DNA from: JBCBCP01 sp038530575
Lineage (GTDB): Bacteria > Pseudomonadota > Alphaproteobacteria > Rhodobacterales > Rhodobacteraceae
Reading direction: 5' to 3'
NCBI GenBank assembly: GCA_038530575.1
Contig: JBCBCP010000014.1
Span: 1-64,000 of the forward strand
Length of the DNA: 64,000 bases
Shown here piece after piece: positions 34,757-45,714 of the stretch. Position 1 is the first letter of the stretch; every line of letters begins with the position of its first letter. Made by a program: the position numbers and the translations under genes. The notes beneath the pieces were generated by a model. The model ran no database searches. It saw only the letters and a list, made by a program, of their open reading frames with translations, and was not told the DNA's origin.

Positions 34757-35704
34757 ATGAAAGACGCGCCACATGGCAACCACGGCAAGTTCGTCGACCC
34801 TTTGGTGACCGCCGATGGTGCGGAACGTGCCTCCGTTTCGCTCAACAACCCCGAAACGCTCTGGTTCAACACAGGCACGCTGTGCAACATCGAATGCGCG
34901 AACTGCTATATCCTATCTTCGCCGACAAATGACGCGCTGGTCTATCTGACGACCGATGACGTGGAAAGTTATCTCGATCAGTTGGAAGACCGCGCCTGGG
35001 GCGTGCGGGAAATCGCCTTTACCGGGGGCGAGCCGTTCATGAACCCGGCGATGATCGACATGGCGCGGGCATCACTGCGCCGCGGTTACGATGTTCTGAT
35101 CCTCACCAACGCAATGAAGCCTATGATGCGCCCGCGCGTGCAAAAAGGGCTGGAAGCACTGCACTCCGACTTCCCCGGCAAGCTGACCCTGCGCGTCTCG
35201 CTCGATTACTATGCGGCGCCGGAACACGATGCGGAACGTGGTGCGGGCAGTTTTGCCGAGACGCTGAAAGGCATGGCGTGGCTGCGCGACACGGGCATAA
35301 CGATGGCCGTTGCAGGCCGGATGGCGATGGCCGAAAGCGAGGCGGAGGCCCGCGCGGGATATGCCGCGCTGTATTCAACGCACAACTTTAAGATTGATGC
35401 GCAAAATCCTAGTATAACAGTTCTTTTCCCTGAAATGGATGAAGATGTACCCGTGCCCGAGATCACGACCGCATGCTGGGGCATCCTCGATAAGCACCCA
35501 GACAGCGTTATGTGCTCAAGCTCGCGCATGGTGGTGAAACGCAAAGGCGCCGAAGCCCCGTCAGTGCTGGCGTGCACCCTTCTGCCTTATGACAAACAGT
35601 TCGACCTGGGCGCAACGCTGGAGGAAGCGGAAGCGGACGTGCGCCTCAATCATCCCCACTGCGCAAAGTTCTGCGTACTGGGCGGCGCCAGCTGTTCGGC
35701 TTAA
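34757..35704 (+). CDS. Orphan radical SAM protein
   Basis: A 315-residue radical SAM enzyme. The [4Fe-4S] cluster motif is CNIECANC (Cys43, Cys47, Cys50), followed by GG-E motif FTGGEPFMNP and a partial TIM barrel. The C-terminal part carries further cysteines (ACTLLPYD and CAKFCVLGGASC, about residues 302-313), which could bind an auxiliary cluster or metal. No substrate peptide, partner or pathway gene is next to it: zwf is divergent and usg convergent. The reaction is unknown. ATG 34757 has an AAGG Shine-Dalgarno. The stop runs directly into the two-hairpin element. Confidence 0.85.
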   Translation: MKDAPHGNHGKFVDPLVTADGAERASVSLNNPETLWFNTGTLCNIECANCYILSSPTNDALVYLTTDDVESYLDQLEDRAWGVREIAFTGGEPFMNPAMIDMARASLRRGYDVLILTNAMKPMMRPRVQKGLEALHSDFPGKLTLRVSLDYYAAPEHDAERGAGSFAETLKGMAWLRDTGITMAVAGRMAMAESEAEARAGYAALYSTHNFKIDAQNPSITVLFPEMDEDVPVPEITTACWGILDKHPDSVMCSSSRMVVKRKGAEAPSVLACTLLPYDKQFDLGATLEEAEADVRLNHPHCAKFCVLGGASCSA

Positions 35705-35751
35705 GCCGTTTTTCAAAAAATGGCTTGCAATCGATCCTTGAAGGATCGATT
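35704..35751 (-). repeat. Two-hairpin palindromic element, copy 2 (3' of usg)
   Basis: Bases 35729-35751 are the same 23-bp palindrome as at 1198-1220 (arms AATCGATCCTT / AAGGATCGATT; centre base differs only by strand). Bases 35704-35725 form a second hairpin (AGCCGTTTTT / AAAAAATGGCT, one G·U). Read on the minus strand the order, palindrome then AT-rich hairpin, is that of copy 1. It begins 4 bp after the usg stop and also fills the gap to the convergent radical SAM gene, so it may terminate both. Confidence 0.75.
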
Positions 35752-35755
35752 TCGC

Positions 35756-36025
35756 TCAGTGCAAACGAAACTCGCCGACCTGATGACGCCACTCGGTCGG
35801 ACTGACCATTGTCCGGTGAGTAAATCGCACCGAATGCAGCGCCCCCTCGATTTCGCGCTGCCAAAACCCGATGAAATCAAACAGGCGGTCGTGATCTGGC
35901 GCGCGGTCATATTCCTGCCAGACGAAGGTGTTCAGAACAGACGGATAATCCGGCATTCGGTAGAAGAATTCAGCCGTCGTCAAACCGTAGCCTTTCAGCA
36001 GCAATTCCGTTTCTGTTTCGGGCAT
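35756..36025 (-). CDS. usg: Usg family protein
   Basis: An 89-residue protein of the Usg family, known from near the trp and other operons of alphaproteobacteria and of unknown function. Conserved features are LLLKGYGLTTAEFFYRMPDY, TFVWQEYDRAPDH and FIGFWQREIEGALHSVRF. ATG 36025 (MPETETE) was chosen for its Shine-Dalgarno AAGGAG; the frame runs 12 codons further without support. It is soluble, with no signal. It is divergent from gyrA and followed 4 bp after its stop by the palindromic element. Confidence 0.87.
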   Translation of the reverse strand: MPETETELLLKGYGLTTAEFFYRMPDYPSVLNTFVWQEYDRAPDHDRLFDFIGFWQREIEGALHSVRFTHRTMVSPTEWRHQVGEFRLH

Positions 36026-36161
36026 GTTTCGCTCCTTTTTTGGCCTGCGTGAGCCAATCATGCCAAAGCGGAATTACTTTTCAATGAAAACAGTGTGTTA
36101 TCACTCCGCGCACCCGGCTGCCATCGTCCGCACGACGCGCCCATTGCACCCGATCTATGCT

Positions 36162-36190
36162 TTGCGCTAAACTCATACGCAAGATATAGC
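36162..36190 (+). promoter_or_regulatory. Candidate sigma-70-type promoter of gyrA
   Basis: TTGCGC (36162-36167) and TATAGC (36185-36190) are spaced by 17 bp, 27 bp before the gyrA start. Only the first half of the -35 and four bases of the -10 match consensus, so this is a moderate prediction. Confidence 0.35.
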
Positions 36191-36216
36191 GCGCGCCGAA
36201 AAAACAGGCAGATAAC

Positions 36217-38964
<2,748 letters not shown>

Positions 38965-38985
38965 CGCCGCGCCCGCTCCCTGCGC

Positions 38986-39342
38986 TCAGTTCGTCGTCGT
39001 TGTCGTCGTCCCGGTCGAACCGTCGCTGACGATGGACAGCGCAATTGCCCCTGCGGCAAGCGCCCCCGCAACCGCCGGCGCGTTCAGCGATCCGAACTGA
39101 AGGGCACGGCCCGCGCTTCCCACGCGCCGGCAGAACCGGGTCGGTGTACCGTTCACATCACGGATTTCGGGCCGGCAGTTATATGTCAGCCCATCCGCGC
39201 CGGTGACCTGAAGACTGTAGGTCTGTTCGCCTGACGCACCAACCACACCTGCCTGCTGCGTGGTGCCTTGGGCGTGAAGATTGTTTGCCACCATCGTGAC
39301 GGCCACAGCCGCCGCGCCAATACCAAAGGCAAATCGTGTCAT
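38986..39342 (-). CDS. Small secreted protein, paralogue lacking the S74-like domain
   Basis: A 118-residue protein with a signal peptide (MTRFAFGIGAAAVAVTMVANN, cleavage probably after LHA near residue 24). The mature region has a short domain with two cysteines (YNCRPEIRDVNGTPTRFCRR), the segment LQFGSLNAPAVAGALAAGAIAL and a Thr-rich end GSTGTTTTTTN. All of this is repeated in the next upstream gene, but this copy stops at the Thr run where the other continues into an S74-like domain. A Shine-Dalgarno GGGAGGGT precedes ATG 39342. No known function. It converges on gyrA. Confidence 0.72.
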   Translation of the reverse strand: MTRFAFGIGAAAVAVTMVANNLHAQGTTQQAGVVGASGEQTYSLQVTGADGLTYNCRPEIRDVNGTPTRFCRRVGSAGRALQFGSLNAPAVAGALAAGAIALSIVSDGSTGTTTTTTN

Positions 39343-39455
39343 TGGGTACCCTCCCATACTCGCTACATGCCCGAGAGGTAACGCCGTGCAGACCGCGATG
39401 GCATGGGAAAAATGGCGCGCAAACATCACACGCGCCGCCAGCAAAGGTTTCGAAG

Positions 39456-40040
39456 CTAGTCCACGCGCCGCATTTCGATGCCGAGGCGCGCGTAATCTAC
39501 TGCGAGCGTGCCGCTGTCCCGCAGGATCACTGCATCGGGACGCACCTTTGCCACGTCTTGCGCCATAACGCCTTCCCATGTGATCTGGCCGTGCACGTAA
39601 CGGTACTGGTAAAGCGGCAGACCATGCGCCGTGGTTCCCACCTGCAAGATATCTGTTTTCAAACGCCGATCACTGTCTGTTCCAACACTGGTTGTTGTGG
39701 TCGTGGTCGTACCGGTGGACCCATCGCCTTCAAGAACGGCAAGCAAAACAGCACCCGCGACCACGGCGCCCACGGCACCGCTGTTCAGCGATCCGAACTG
39801 AAGGATCGTACCCACATCGTCGTCTCCGGTGACGCAAACGCGGGTTGGCGTGCCATTGCGATCCTCAATGCCTGCGCGGCAGTCATAGGCTACGCCGTCG
39901 GTGCCGATAACCCGAACGGGAAATCCGGGCGTTCCCGTTTCACCGCCCACTTCAGCCTGCCGGACGACGTCCTGCGCCGACACAACACCCCCCGAAAACA
40001 CGACGGCAGCCGCCATGCCGATCCCAAAAAACTTGCGCAT
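39456..40040 (-). CDS. Small secreted protein with C-terminal peptidase S74-like domain
   Basis: A 194-residue protein. Signal peptide: MRKFFGIGMAAAVVFSGGVV, cleavage near residue 22 (SAQ). The N-terminal module (YDCRAGIEDRNGTPTRVC, LQFGSLNSGAVGAVVAGAVLL) is shared with its downstream paralogue, followed by a Thr-rich linker (111-117). Residues 123-194 resemble the intramolecular chaperone/auto-processing domain of phage tail spikes (peptidase S74): it opens SDRRLKTDI, with Ser123 and Lys128 at the conserved cleavage-site positions, and continues YQYRYVHG, WEGVMAQDVAKVRPDAV and VDYARLGIEM. No phage genes are nearby. A Shine-Dalgarno GGGAGGGA precedes ATG 40040. Whether it cleaves itself is not known. 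Confidence 0.75.
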   Translation of the reverse strand: MRKFFGIGMAAAVVFSGGVVSAQDVVRQAEVGGETGTPGFPVRVIGTDGVAYDCRAGIEDRNGTPTRVCVTGDDDVGTILQFGSLNSGAVGAVVAGAVLLAVLEGDGSTGTTTTTTTSVGTDSDRRLKTDILQVGTTAHGLPLYQYRYVHGQITWEGVMAQDVAKVRPDAVILRDSGTLAVDYARLGIEMRRVD

Positions 40041-40204
40041 AAATCCCTCCCACAGGTGTGATGAAAAAAGTGCGTGAGAGGTTAGCGGCCAATGGGCTTT
40101 CATCCTAATTCGGATGCCGCCGATCGGCTGATCTTTGCCTAAAGCGCGGAAATCATAGCAAAACTTCCCGCTTAGGTAGACGATTACCCGGTGACGCTGT
40201 CATG

Positions 40205-41677
40205 TCAGAGAGCGTAGATCTCCCGGAATTTGGCATCCAAGTAGGCCAACAGCGGCGCGGCGTTCGGCTCGGATCCGGTGGCAAAGGCGATCGTCTCGCG
40301 CGGGGGGCGCAGACCCCCGTGGCGCTGCAAAGCATCTGCCAACCAACCCGTCGCAGCGGACGTGTCGCCGACTGCAAGCTGTTCGTCCAACGCTGGCACC
40401 GCCACCCGCAGCGCCTCGAACAGGCAGCCCGCATAGACATTGCCAAGGCTGTAGGTCGGGAAATAACCAAAAAGGCCCACCGGCCAGTGCACGTCCTGCA
40501 GCACGCCGTTAGACGCCTTGTCGACCGCATAGCCAAAATCAGCCTCAAACCGGTCGTTCCAGGCCGCCTCCAGATCGCTCACCGCAAGATCACCCGCCAT
40601 CAGCGCACGCTCCAGATCAAAGCGCAGCATGATGTGCAGGTTATATTGCAGCTCGTCCGCCTCGGTGCGGATATACCCGCGCGAGACGCTGTTGACCGCG
40701 GCATAGAACGCATCCGCATCCGCAATGCCGATATCGCCAAAGGCGTCACGCATCTGGCCGTAAAGCCAGCCGGTAAAGGCCCGGCTGCGCCCGATCTGGT
40801 TCTCGTAGATACGGCTTTGGCTCTCGTGCACGCCCATCGACACGCCCCGGCCCAGCGGCGTCAGCAAATAGGCCTGATCAATGTTCTGCTCGTAGGCGGC
40901 GTGGCCCACCTCGTGAATGGTCGAGTATATGCAGTTGAAGGGATCGGCCGCGCTGGTCCGCGTGGTGATCCGCACGTCATTGCCCGACCCGCTAGAGAAC
41001 GGATGCACGGCCTTGTCCACCCGGCCCCGGCCCATGTCATAGCCGAACGCCTTGGCGATCTGGCGGGACAGTTTCATCTGCGCGCCTTCGTCAAAGCTAC
41101 CCTGCAGCGTCGGCGCCGGGGCAGCCTCCAGCACGGCGGCGCGCAGTTCTGTCAGCTTGGGCCGCATCTCGCCAAAGATCGCGGCGAGGCCCTCAGCCGT
41201 CATGCCCGGCTCATAGTCCTGCAGCATCGCGTCATAGACGTCGCCGCCATCCGCAAGCGCCGCGCCCTCTTCACGCTTGAGCGCGATGACCTCCTCCAGC
41301 ACGGGCGCGAAGGCGGCAAAGTCATCCTCCGCCCGCGCCGCCGCCCATTTGCCCTGCGACAGGGAGGTCACGCGCGCGATTTCCGCGGCCAGTTTTGCGG
41401 GCACCTTGCTCGCCCGCTCAAAGTCCCGACGCACCTCACGGACTTGGGCCTTGCCCACCTCGTCCAGCGCGTCCGCGTCCACGGCCTCCAGCGCCTCGCC
41501 CACGCGCGGGTCGATGCGGCGGGCATGCAGCACGCCCGACATCGCCGCCATCTCTGCGCCGCGCTGCTCTGCCGCGCCGCGCGGCATCATCGTTTCCTGA
41601 TCCCAGCCCAGCCGGCCAGCCACCTGCCCCAGCGCTTCGGTCTCGCCCACAAAGGCCATCAGTTCTTCATAGGTCAC
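40205..41677 (-). CDS. M32 family metallocarboxypeptidase (Taq type)
   Basis: A 490-residue zinc carboxypeptidase that trims C-terminal residues from peptides in the cytoplasm. The zinc motif is HEVGH (His255-His259). Family segments are GWDQETMMPRGAAEQRG (N-terminal), HPFSSGSGNDVRITTR, GVHESQSRIYENQIGRS (the third zinc ligand, HES) and GYIRTEADELQYNLHIMLRFD. Length is the M32 norm. The start is GTG 41677, supported by a Shine-Dalgarno AGGAG, family alignment and a 4-bp overlap (GTGA) with the ctaA stop. The longer open frame upstream runs inside ctaA and was rejected. Confidence 0.93.
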   Translation of the reverse strand: MTYEELMAFVGETEALGQVAGRLGWDQETMMPRGAAEQRGAEMAAMSGVLHARRIDPRVGEALEAVDADALDEVGKAQVREVRRDFERASKVPAKLAAEIARVTSLSQGKWAAARAEDDFAAFAPVLEEVIALKREEGAALADGGDVYDAMLQDYEPGMTAEGLAAIFGEMRPKLTELRAAVLEAAPAPTLQGSFDEGAQMKLSRQIAKAFGYDMGRGRVDKAVHPFSSGSGNDVRITTRTSAADPFNCIYSTIHEVGHAAYEQNIDQAYLLTPLGRGVSMGVHESQSRIYENQIGRSRAFTGWLYGQMRDAFGDIGIADADAFYAAVNSVSRGYIRTEADELQYNLHIMLRFDLERALMAGDLAVSDLEAAWNDRFEADFGYAVDKASNGVLQDVHWPVGLFGYFPTYSLGNVYAGCLFEALRVAVPALDEQLAVGDTSAATGWLADALQRHGGLRPPRETIAFATGSEPNAAPLLAYLDAKFREIYAL

Positions 41678-43008
41678 GCCGTCGCTCCTCTGAGGGTGGT
41701 GCCTGCGGGATAGCCCGCCATGAAACGCGCCCGGATGATCGCGACCCACAGGGCCACGGCGAGCAGTTGGTGCGCAATCGCGATGTACCACGGCGCAGCA
41801 TACAGCACCGTCACGATACCTAGAACGATCTGCGCGATCAGCAGCCCAAAGGCCAAGTTGAACGCGCCCCGCGTCGCCGCAAAGGCCGACCGGCGCCCGC
41901 GCAGCCAGACCACCACGCCAAAGATCAGCAGCACATAGCCCGTGACCCGGTGGATGAACTGCACGAGGCCCGGGCTTTCAAACAGGTTGCGCCACCACGG
42001 CTCAAGATAAATCGCCGTGTCCGGAAAGACCTGCCCGCCCATCAGCGGCCAGTCGGTATAGGTGCGGCCCGCGTCGATACCGGCCACCAGCGCGCCGATC
42101 AGAATCTGCAGAAAGGCAAAATGCATCATGCCCGTGCCCAGCCCGAACTGCCGCGGCTCCCGTGCACGTCGCGCGCTCAGCAGCCCTTCAGCGCTGCGCC
42201 CGAGCAGCATGGCGTACCACGCCAGCAGGCCAAGGATGACAAAGGCCAGCCCCAGATGCGTGGCCAGGCGGTAGGACGCGACATCGAGCGTCTCCTCCCC
42301 GCTTGTCACGCCGGACGAGACCATCCACCAGCCAATCGTGCCCTGCAGCCCGCCCAGAAAGCCGACGAACAAGAGCCGCGCCGTCCAGTCCATGCGCGCC
42401 TGCGCCATGAGGCCCCAGGCGGCGACCGCGCCCATCGCGATCAGCAGCGCGCTTTCGATCTGGCGCGTCAGCTCGGGCGTCAGCGTGCCTTGCACGCGCA
42501 GCACTTCTGCCGCGACCACGGCTGCGAAGCCGGCAAAACCGACCAGCGGGATCAGCAGCCCCTGCCGGCCTGCCGGGATCCGCCCGCGCAGCGCAAACCA
42601 CGCAAAGCCCAGCGCCCAGACAAGGCCGATCACCCGGCCAAGCTGCCTGTGGCCCCATTCCCACCAGTAGATCACCTTGAAATCGGCCAGCGTCATCCAC
42701 GAATTCTGCAGAGCCCACTCGTCGATCTGCTGGTAGCGTGCAAACTCGCTGGCCCAATCCTCGGCGCTCAGCGGCGGGATCGCTCCGGTCAGCGGCCGCC
42801 ACTCGGTGATGCTGAGGCCACTGTCGGTCAGCCGCGTCAGGCCGCCCACGCCGATCATCACCACCACCAGGGCAAAGAGGATCATCAGCCACACGCGGAT
42901 TGCACCGCGCGCGCCGGCCCGCGTCCGGTCAATCAGCCCGGGCTGCGCAGCGGGTTTTTCGGTCTGTGCGCCGACCTCTTCAAACAGTTTACGCGTTGCC
43001 ATGCTCAT
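41674..43008 (-). CDS. ctaA: Heme A synthase (CtaA, type 2) with extra membrane insertion
   Basis: A 444-residue inner-membrane enzyme oxidising heme O to heme A for aa3-type cytochrome oxidase. Heme-ligand regions are EWGHRQLGRVIG (His120), ATHLGLAF (His251), FIHRVTGY and AIAHQLLAV. The loop SGLSITEWRPLTGAIPPL and VSSGVTSGEETLDVASYRLA are typical of the alphaproteobacterial type. It is about 55 residues longer than the ~385 I expect. The extra length is at residues ~151-208, between RIPAGRQG and RLLFVGFLGGLQG, and contains two hydrophobic stretches, i.e. probably two extra helices. ATG 43008 has a GGGGACGG Shine-Dalgarno. It overlaps the downstream carboxypeptidase start. Confidence 0.94.
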   Translation of the reverse strand: MSMATRKLFEEVGAQTEKPAAQPGLIDRTRAGARGAIRVWLMILFALVVVMIGVGGLTRLTDSGLSITEWRPLTGAIPPLSAEDWASEFARYQQIDEWALQNSWMTLADFKVIYWWEWGHRQLGRVIGLVWALGFAWFALRGRIPAGRQGLLIPLVGFAGFAAVVAAEVLRVQGTLTPELTRQIESALLIAMGAVAAWGLMAQARMDWTARLLFVGFLGGLQGTIGWWMVSSGVTSGEETLDVASYRLATHLGLAFVILGLLAWYAMLLGRSAEGLLSARRAREPRQFGLGTGMMHFAFLQILIGALVAGIDAGRTYTDWPLMGGQVFPDTAIYLEPWWRNLFESPGLVQFIHRVTGYVLLIFGVVVWLRGRRSAFAATRGAFNLAFGLLIAQIVLGIVTVLYAAPWYIAIAHQLLAVALWVAIIRARFMAGYPAGTTLRGATA

Positions 43009-43057
43009 CCGTCCCCTTGCTTGCCACTGGGGTTTCCATTTGGCTTCAAGCTATGCA

Positions 43058-43789
43058 TCAATCTTTGCCCGCCCAGCGGACCATCTGCCGCAGCATGCCA
43101 TGCAGCATCTGCACATCCTTGTTCGTCAGCGGCATGCGCGACCACAGATTGCGCATGTTCACCTTCATCGACGGCGCCTTGGCGGGCGGGAAAAAGAACC
43201 CCGCCGCCTCCAGCCGATCCTCGTAGTGCGCCGCCAGCGCCTCCACCTCGCGCCCGTCGGCCCAGTCGCCGCCCGCCAAAGCATGCTGAACCGGGGCCGC
43301 TGCGTGGGCCGCCCGCCGCCACTCATAGCCCACAAGCAGAACACATTGCGCGAGGTTGAGCGACGGGAAGTCCGGATTCACCGGCACTGAAATAATCGCA
43401 TTCGCCTGCGCGATATCGGCATTCTCCAGCCCGGCCCGCTCCGGCCCAAACAAAACAGCAACCCGCTGGCCGGCTGCGATCCGCCCGGCGGCGTCCTGCA
43501 TCGCGGCTTCGGGCGTGAAGACATCTTTGGTCATGTCCCGGGGCCGTGCCGTGGTAGCGTAGACAAAAGTGCTGTCGGCCACTGCGCCGGCCACATCATC
43601 ACTCAACATCGCGCTATCCAGCACGCGCCCCGCCCCGCTGGCCATTGCAACTGCGTCCGGGTTTGGCCAGCCGTCGCGCGGCGCCACGAGCCGCATGTGC
43701 GCGAGGCCGAAATTCAGCATGGCGCGCGCGGCGGCGCCGATATTCTCGCCCAGCTGCGGGCGCACCAATACAAAAGCAGGCTGATCCAT
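43058..43789 (-). CDS. trmJ: TrmJ-like tRNA 2'-O-methyltransferase (SPOUT)
   Basis: A 243-residue SAM-dependent methyltransferase of the SpoU/TrmH class, most like TrmJ, which methylates the 2'-O of residue 32 of tRNAs. SPOUT motifs: VRPQLGENIGAAARAMLNFG (motif 1), VLFGPERAGLENADI (motif 2) and ISVPVNPDFPSLNLAQCVLLVGYEW (motif 3, the trefoil-knot region). The C-terminal extension is TrmJ-like. ATG 43789 has a strong Shine-Dalgarno (TAGGAGG); the frame is open 27 codons further but without support. It is divergent from the ThiE-like gene and upstream of ctaA across 49 bp. Confidence 0.88.
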   Translation of the reverse strand: MDQPAFVLVRPQLGENIGAAARAMLNFGLAHMRLVAPRDGWPNPDAVAMASGAGRVLDSAMLSDDVAGAVADSTFVYATTARPRDMTKDVFTPEAAMQDAAGRIAAGQRVAVLFGPERAGLENADIAQANAIISVPVNPDFPSLNLAQCVLLVGYEWRRAAHAAAPVQHALAGGDWADGREVEALAAHYEDRLEAAGFFFPPAKAPSMKVNMRNLWSRMPLTNKDVQMLHGMLRQMVRWAGKD

Positions 43790-43885
43790 CGCGCGCCTCC
43801 TACCGCGCAGACACGCCAAGGAAAAGACCGCCCTTTGCAATTTGCTGTCGATCCGATAGGCGAAAGCCAATCAAGGAAGACCGTC

Positions 43886-44470
43886 ATGAGCCAGCCCGAG
43901 CAGCCGCAACTCTATATCGTAACACCCGAAGCCGTGGACCACGCATTTGCCGACACGCTCGCCGCCGTGCTCGATACCCACCCCGCCGCCTGCGTGCGCC
44001 TTGATCTGGCAACCCGCGACGAAGACCGTATCGCCCGCGCCGCCGACGCGCTACGCGAGGTAACCCATGCCCGCGATGTAGCGCTGGTCGTGACAGACCG
44101 CGTGGCCCTCGCCGAACGGCTTGGCCTCGACGGCGTGCACCTGAGCGTTGGCGGGTCTGTGCGCGATGCCCGCAAGGCGCTTGGAACGGATGCCATCGTG
44201 GGCGCCCATGCCGGCAGCTCACGCCACGATGGGATGACCGCCGGAGAGGCGGGAGCAGATTACATCGCGTTTGATGCCAGCGCGGGCCACGACCTTTTCG
44301 CGTGGTGGACCGAGATGATCGAGCTTCCCATTGTCGCCGAAGGCGCTCTGACCCAGGCCGCTGTCCGCACTCTCGCGCCCGTCACTGACTTCTTCGCAAT
44401 CGGCGACGAAATTTGGTCCGCCGAAAACCCTGCAAAGGCCTTGAATACCCTGCTGTCTTCACTTGGCTGA
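43886..44470 (+). CDS. ThiE-like (thiamine phosphate synthase-fold) protein
   Basis: A 194-residue TIM-barrel protein related to thiamine phosphate synthase. Related segments are LYIVTPEAVDHAF, VTDRVALAERLGLDGVHLSVGG and GAHAGSSRHDGMTAGEAGADYIAFDASAG. True ThiE proteins normally have GVHLGQxD and a pyrophosphate-binding loop with conserved Ser/Thr and Lys. Here the GQ-D part is SVGGS and the GADYxxxGP loop is changed, so synthase activity is doubtful. No thi genes and no TPP riboswitch (no CTGAGA) are nearby. ATG 43886 has a GGAAG Shine-Dalgarno. It is divergent from trmJ and converges on the HupE-like gene. Confidence 0.7.
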   Translation: MSQPEQPQLYIVTPEAVDHAFADTLAAVLDTHPAACVRLDLATRDEDRIARAADALREVTHARDVALVVTDRVALAERLGLDGVHLSVGGSVRDARKALGTDAIVGAHAGSSRHDGMTAGEAGADYIAFDASAGHDLFAWWTEMIELPIVAEGALTQAAVRTLAPVTDFFAIGDEIWSAENPAKALNTLLSSLG

Positions 44471-44505
44471 ATATGCCGGTGTCTGGGGCAGCGCCTTAGT
44501 CCACC

Positions 44506-45714
44506 CTACGCCGTTAACGCCCACGCCATCAGCCACCAAAGCCCGATCCCCGCGATCACAAGCGATCCGGGGAAAGACACCGCGCGGTGCATCACGGCAA
44601 GATCACCCAAGTCGCCCGCACGCGTCCGCAGCCCCGCGCGGCGCGCGGCCTGCGCAGCCAGCCAGACAAGCAGCACCGCCGCCGCGATCACCGACAGCTG
44701 ACCAATCTCAACTCCGACGTTAAATCCGATCAGCGCGGGCAGCACCGCCGCGTCTGGCAAACCAAACCCACTCAGCCCATCGGCAAAGTCGAGCCCGTGC
44801 AAGAGCCCGAAGCCAAACACGACAAGTGGCCGCCACGGGGTCAGGCCCCGGGCAAGCAGGTTTTCCACCGCAACAAATACAATCGACGCCGCAATCAGCG
44901 GGGCGACAATGCCGGGCGGCACGTTCAGCAGACCGAATGATACAAGCGCCAGCGTGATCGTATGCGCCAGCGTAAACGCCGCGACCTGCCACAAAAGCGC
45001 TGAGGCGCGGAGCGACAAAAAGAACAGCCCCAGAACAAAGAGGATATGGTCCAGCCCCAAGGGGACAATGTGCGCAAAGCCGATGGTGATGTAATCGCCA
45101 AAGGCCTGCCATCCCGCGCTCGCGCCCGCCCCGGCCAGAGGTATCGGGCCCGAAGACGTCCCCGGGGGGACGTAGCCGGTGAACGGCGCCTCGACCCCCT
45201 GCTGGCGCAATATAAAGGCACCGCCGTCCTGCGGCCACATGACCTCGACATACCGCGCCCCGCGCGGCAAGGCGGCGGACAGGATCACCTCGCCCGAACG
45301 GGCCCGCTCGATATCCGGCTCCGGCAGCACATCCGCTGACACCAGCGACAGCGCTAAGGGCGTACCATCTACCGCCACCAAAGGCAGAGCGTTCCAGCCC
45401 GGCACAAGCGTTCCCGCCTGCCCCGCGACCTGATCGGGCGGCAGCGCGCGCAAGGCATCATAGGCCGCCGCCTGAGGCGCCATATCGGTGTCGGTAAACT
45501 TGGTCAGATCAATGCCGGCCAGAAACGCATCAAGGTTCAGCCGCAACTGCAGGCGCAACGTGCCCCCCTCGGCAGAGATGTCGGCAACCGTCGGGTCTGT
45601 CTCGTGCGCGGCCCCCGTGCCCGCCCAAAGCCCCGCCCAAAGGCATCCGCAGAGTGTTGACAACGCCAGCGCAAAGCGCAGCTTGCTCAAGACATCAATG
45701 AGGACACTTACCAT
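44506..45714 (-). CDS. HupE/UreJ-type membrane protein
   Basis: A protein of about 402 residues of the HupE/UreJ_2 type, probably involved in metal (nickel/cobalt class) handling. An N-terminal hydrophobic signal is followed by a periplasmic domain of about 150 residues (AHETDPTVADISAEGG..., LRLQLRLNLDAFLAG). The C-terminal half has six or seven helices with family motifs GFAHIVPLGLDHILFVLGLFF, FTLAHTITLALVSFG and FGFGLLHGLDFADGL, rich in His/Asp. The start is uncertain: ATG 45714 has a Shine-Dalgarno GAGGAAG but shares CATG with the divergent gene; a TTG at 45690 would give a more typical signal peptide. The substrate is inferred from the family only. Confidence 0.8.
   Translation of the reverse strand: MVSVLIDVLSKLRFALALSTLCGCLWAGLWAGTGAAHETDPTVADISAEGGTLRLQLRLNLDAFLAGIDLTKFTDTDMAPQAAAYDALRALPPDQVAGQAGTLVPGWNALPLVAVDGTPLALSLVSADVLPEPDIERARSGEVILSAALPRGARYVEVMWPQDGGAFILRQQGVEAPFTGYVPPGTSSGPIPLAGAGASAGWQAFGDYITIGFAHIVPLGLDHILFVLGLFFLSLRASALLWQVAAFTLAHTITLALVSFGLLNVPPGIVAPLIAASIVFVAVENLLARGLTPWRPLVVFGFGLLHGLDFADGLSGFGLPDAAVLPALIGFNVGVEIGQLSVIAAAVLLVWLAAQAARRAGLRTRAGDLGDLAVMHRAVSFPGSLVIAGIGLWWLMAWALTA

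Noticed and set aside
39456..39670. S74 domain as a sign of a prophage remnant
   Set aside because: No phage structural, lysis or integration genes are nearby, and the protein has a signal peptide and a non-phage N-terminal module shared with its neighbour.
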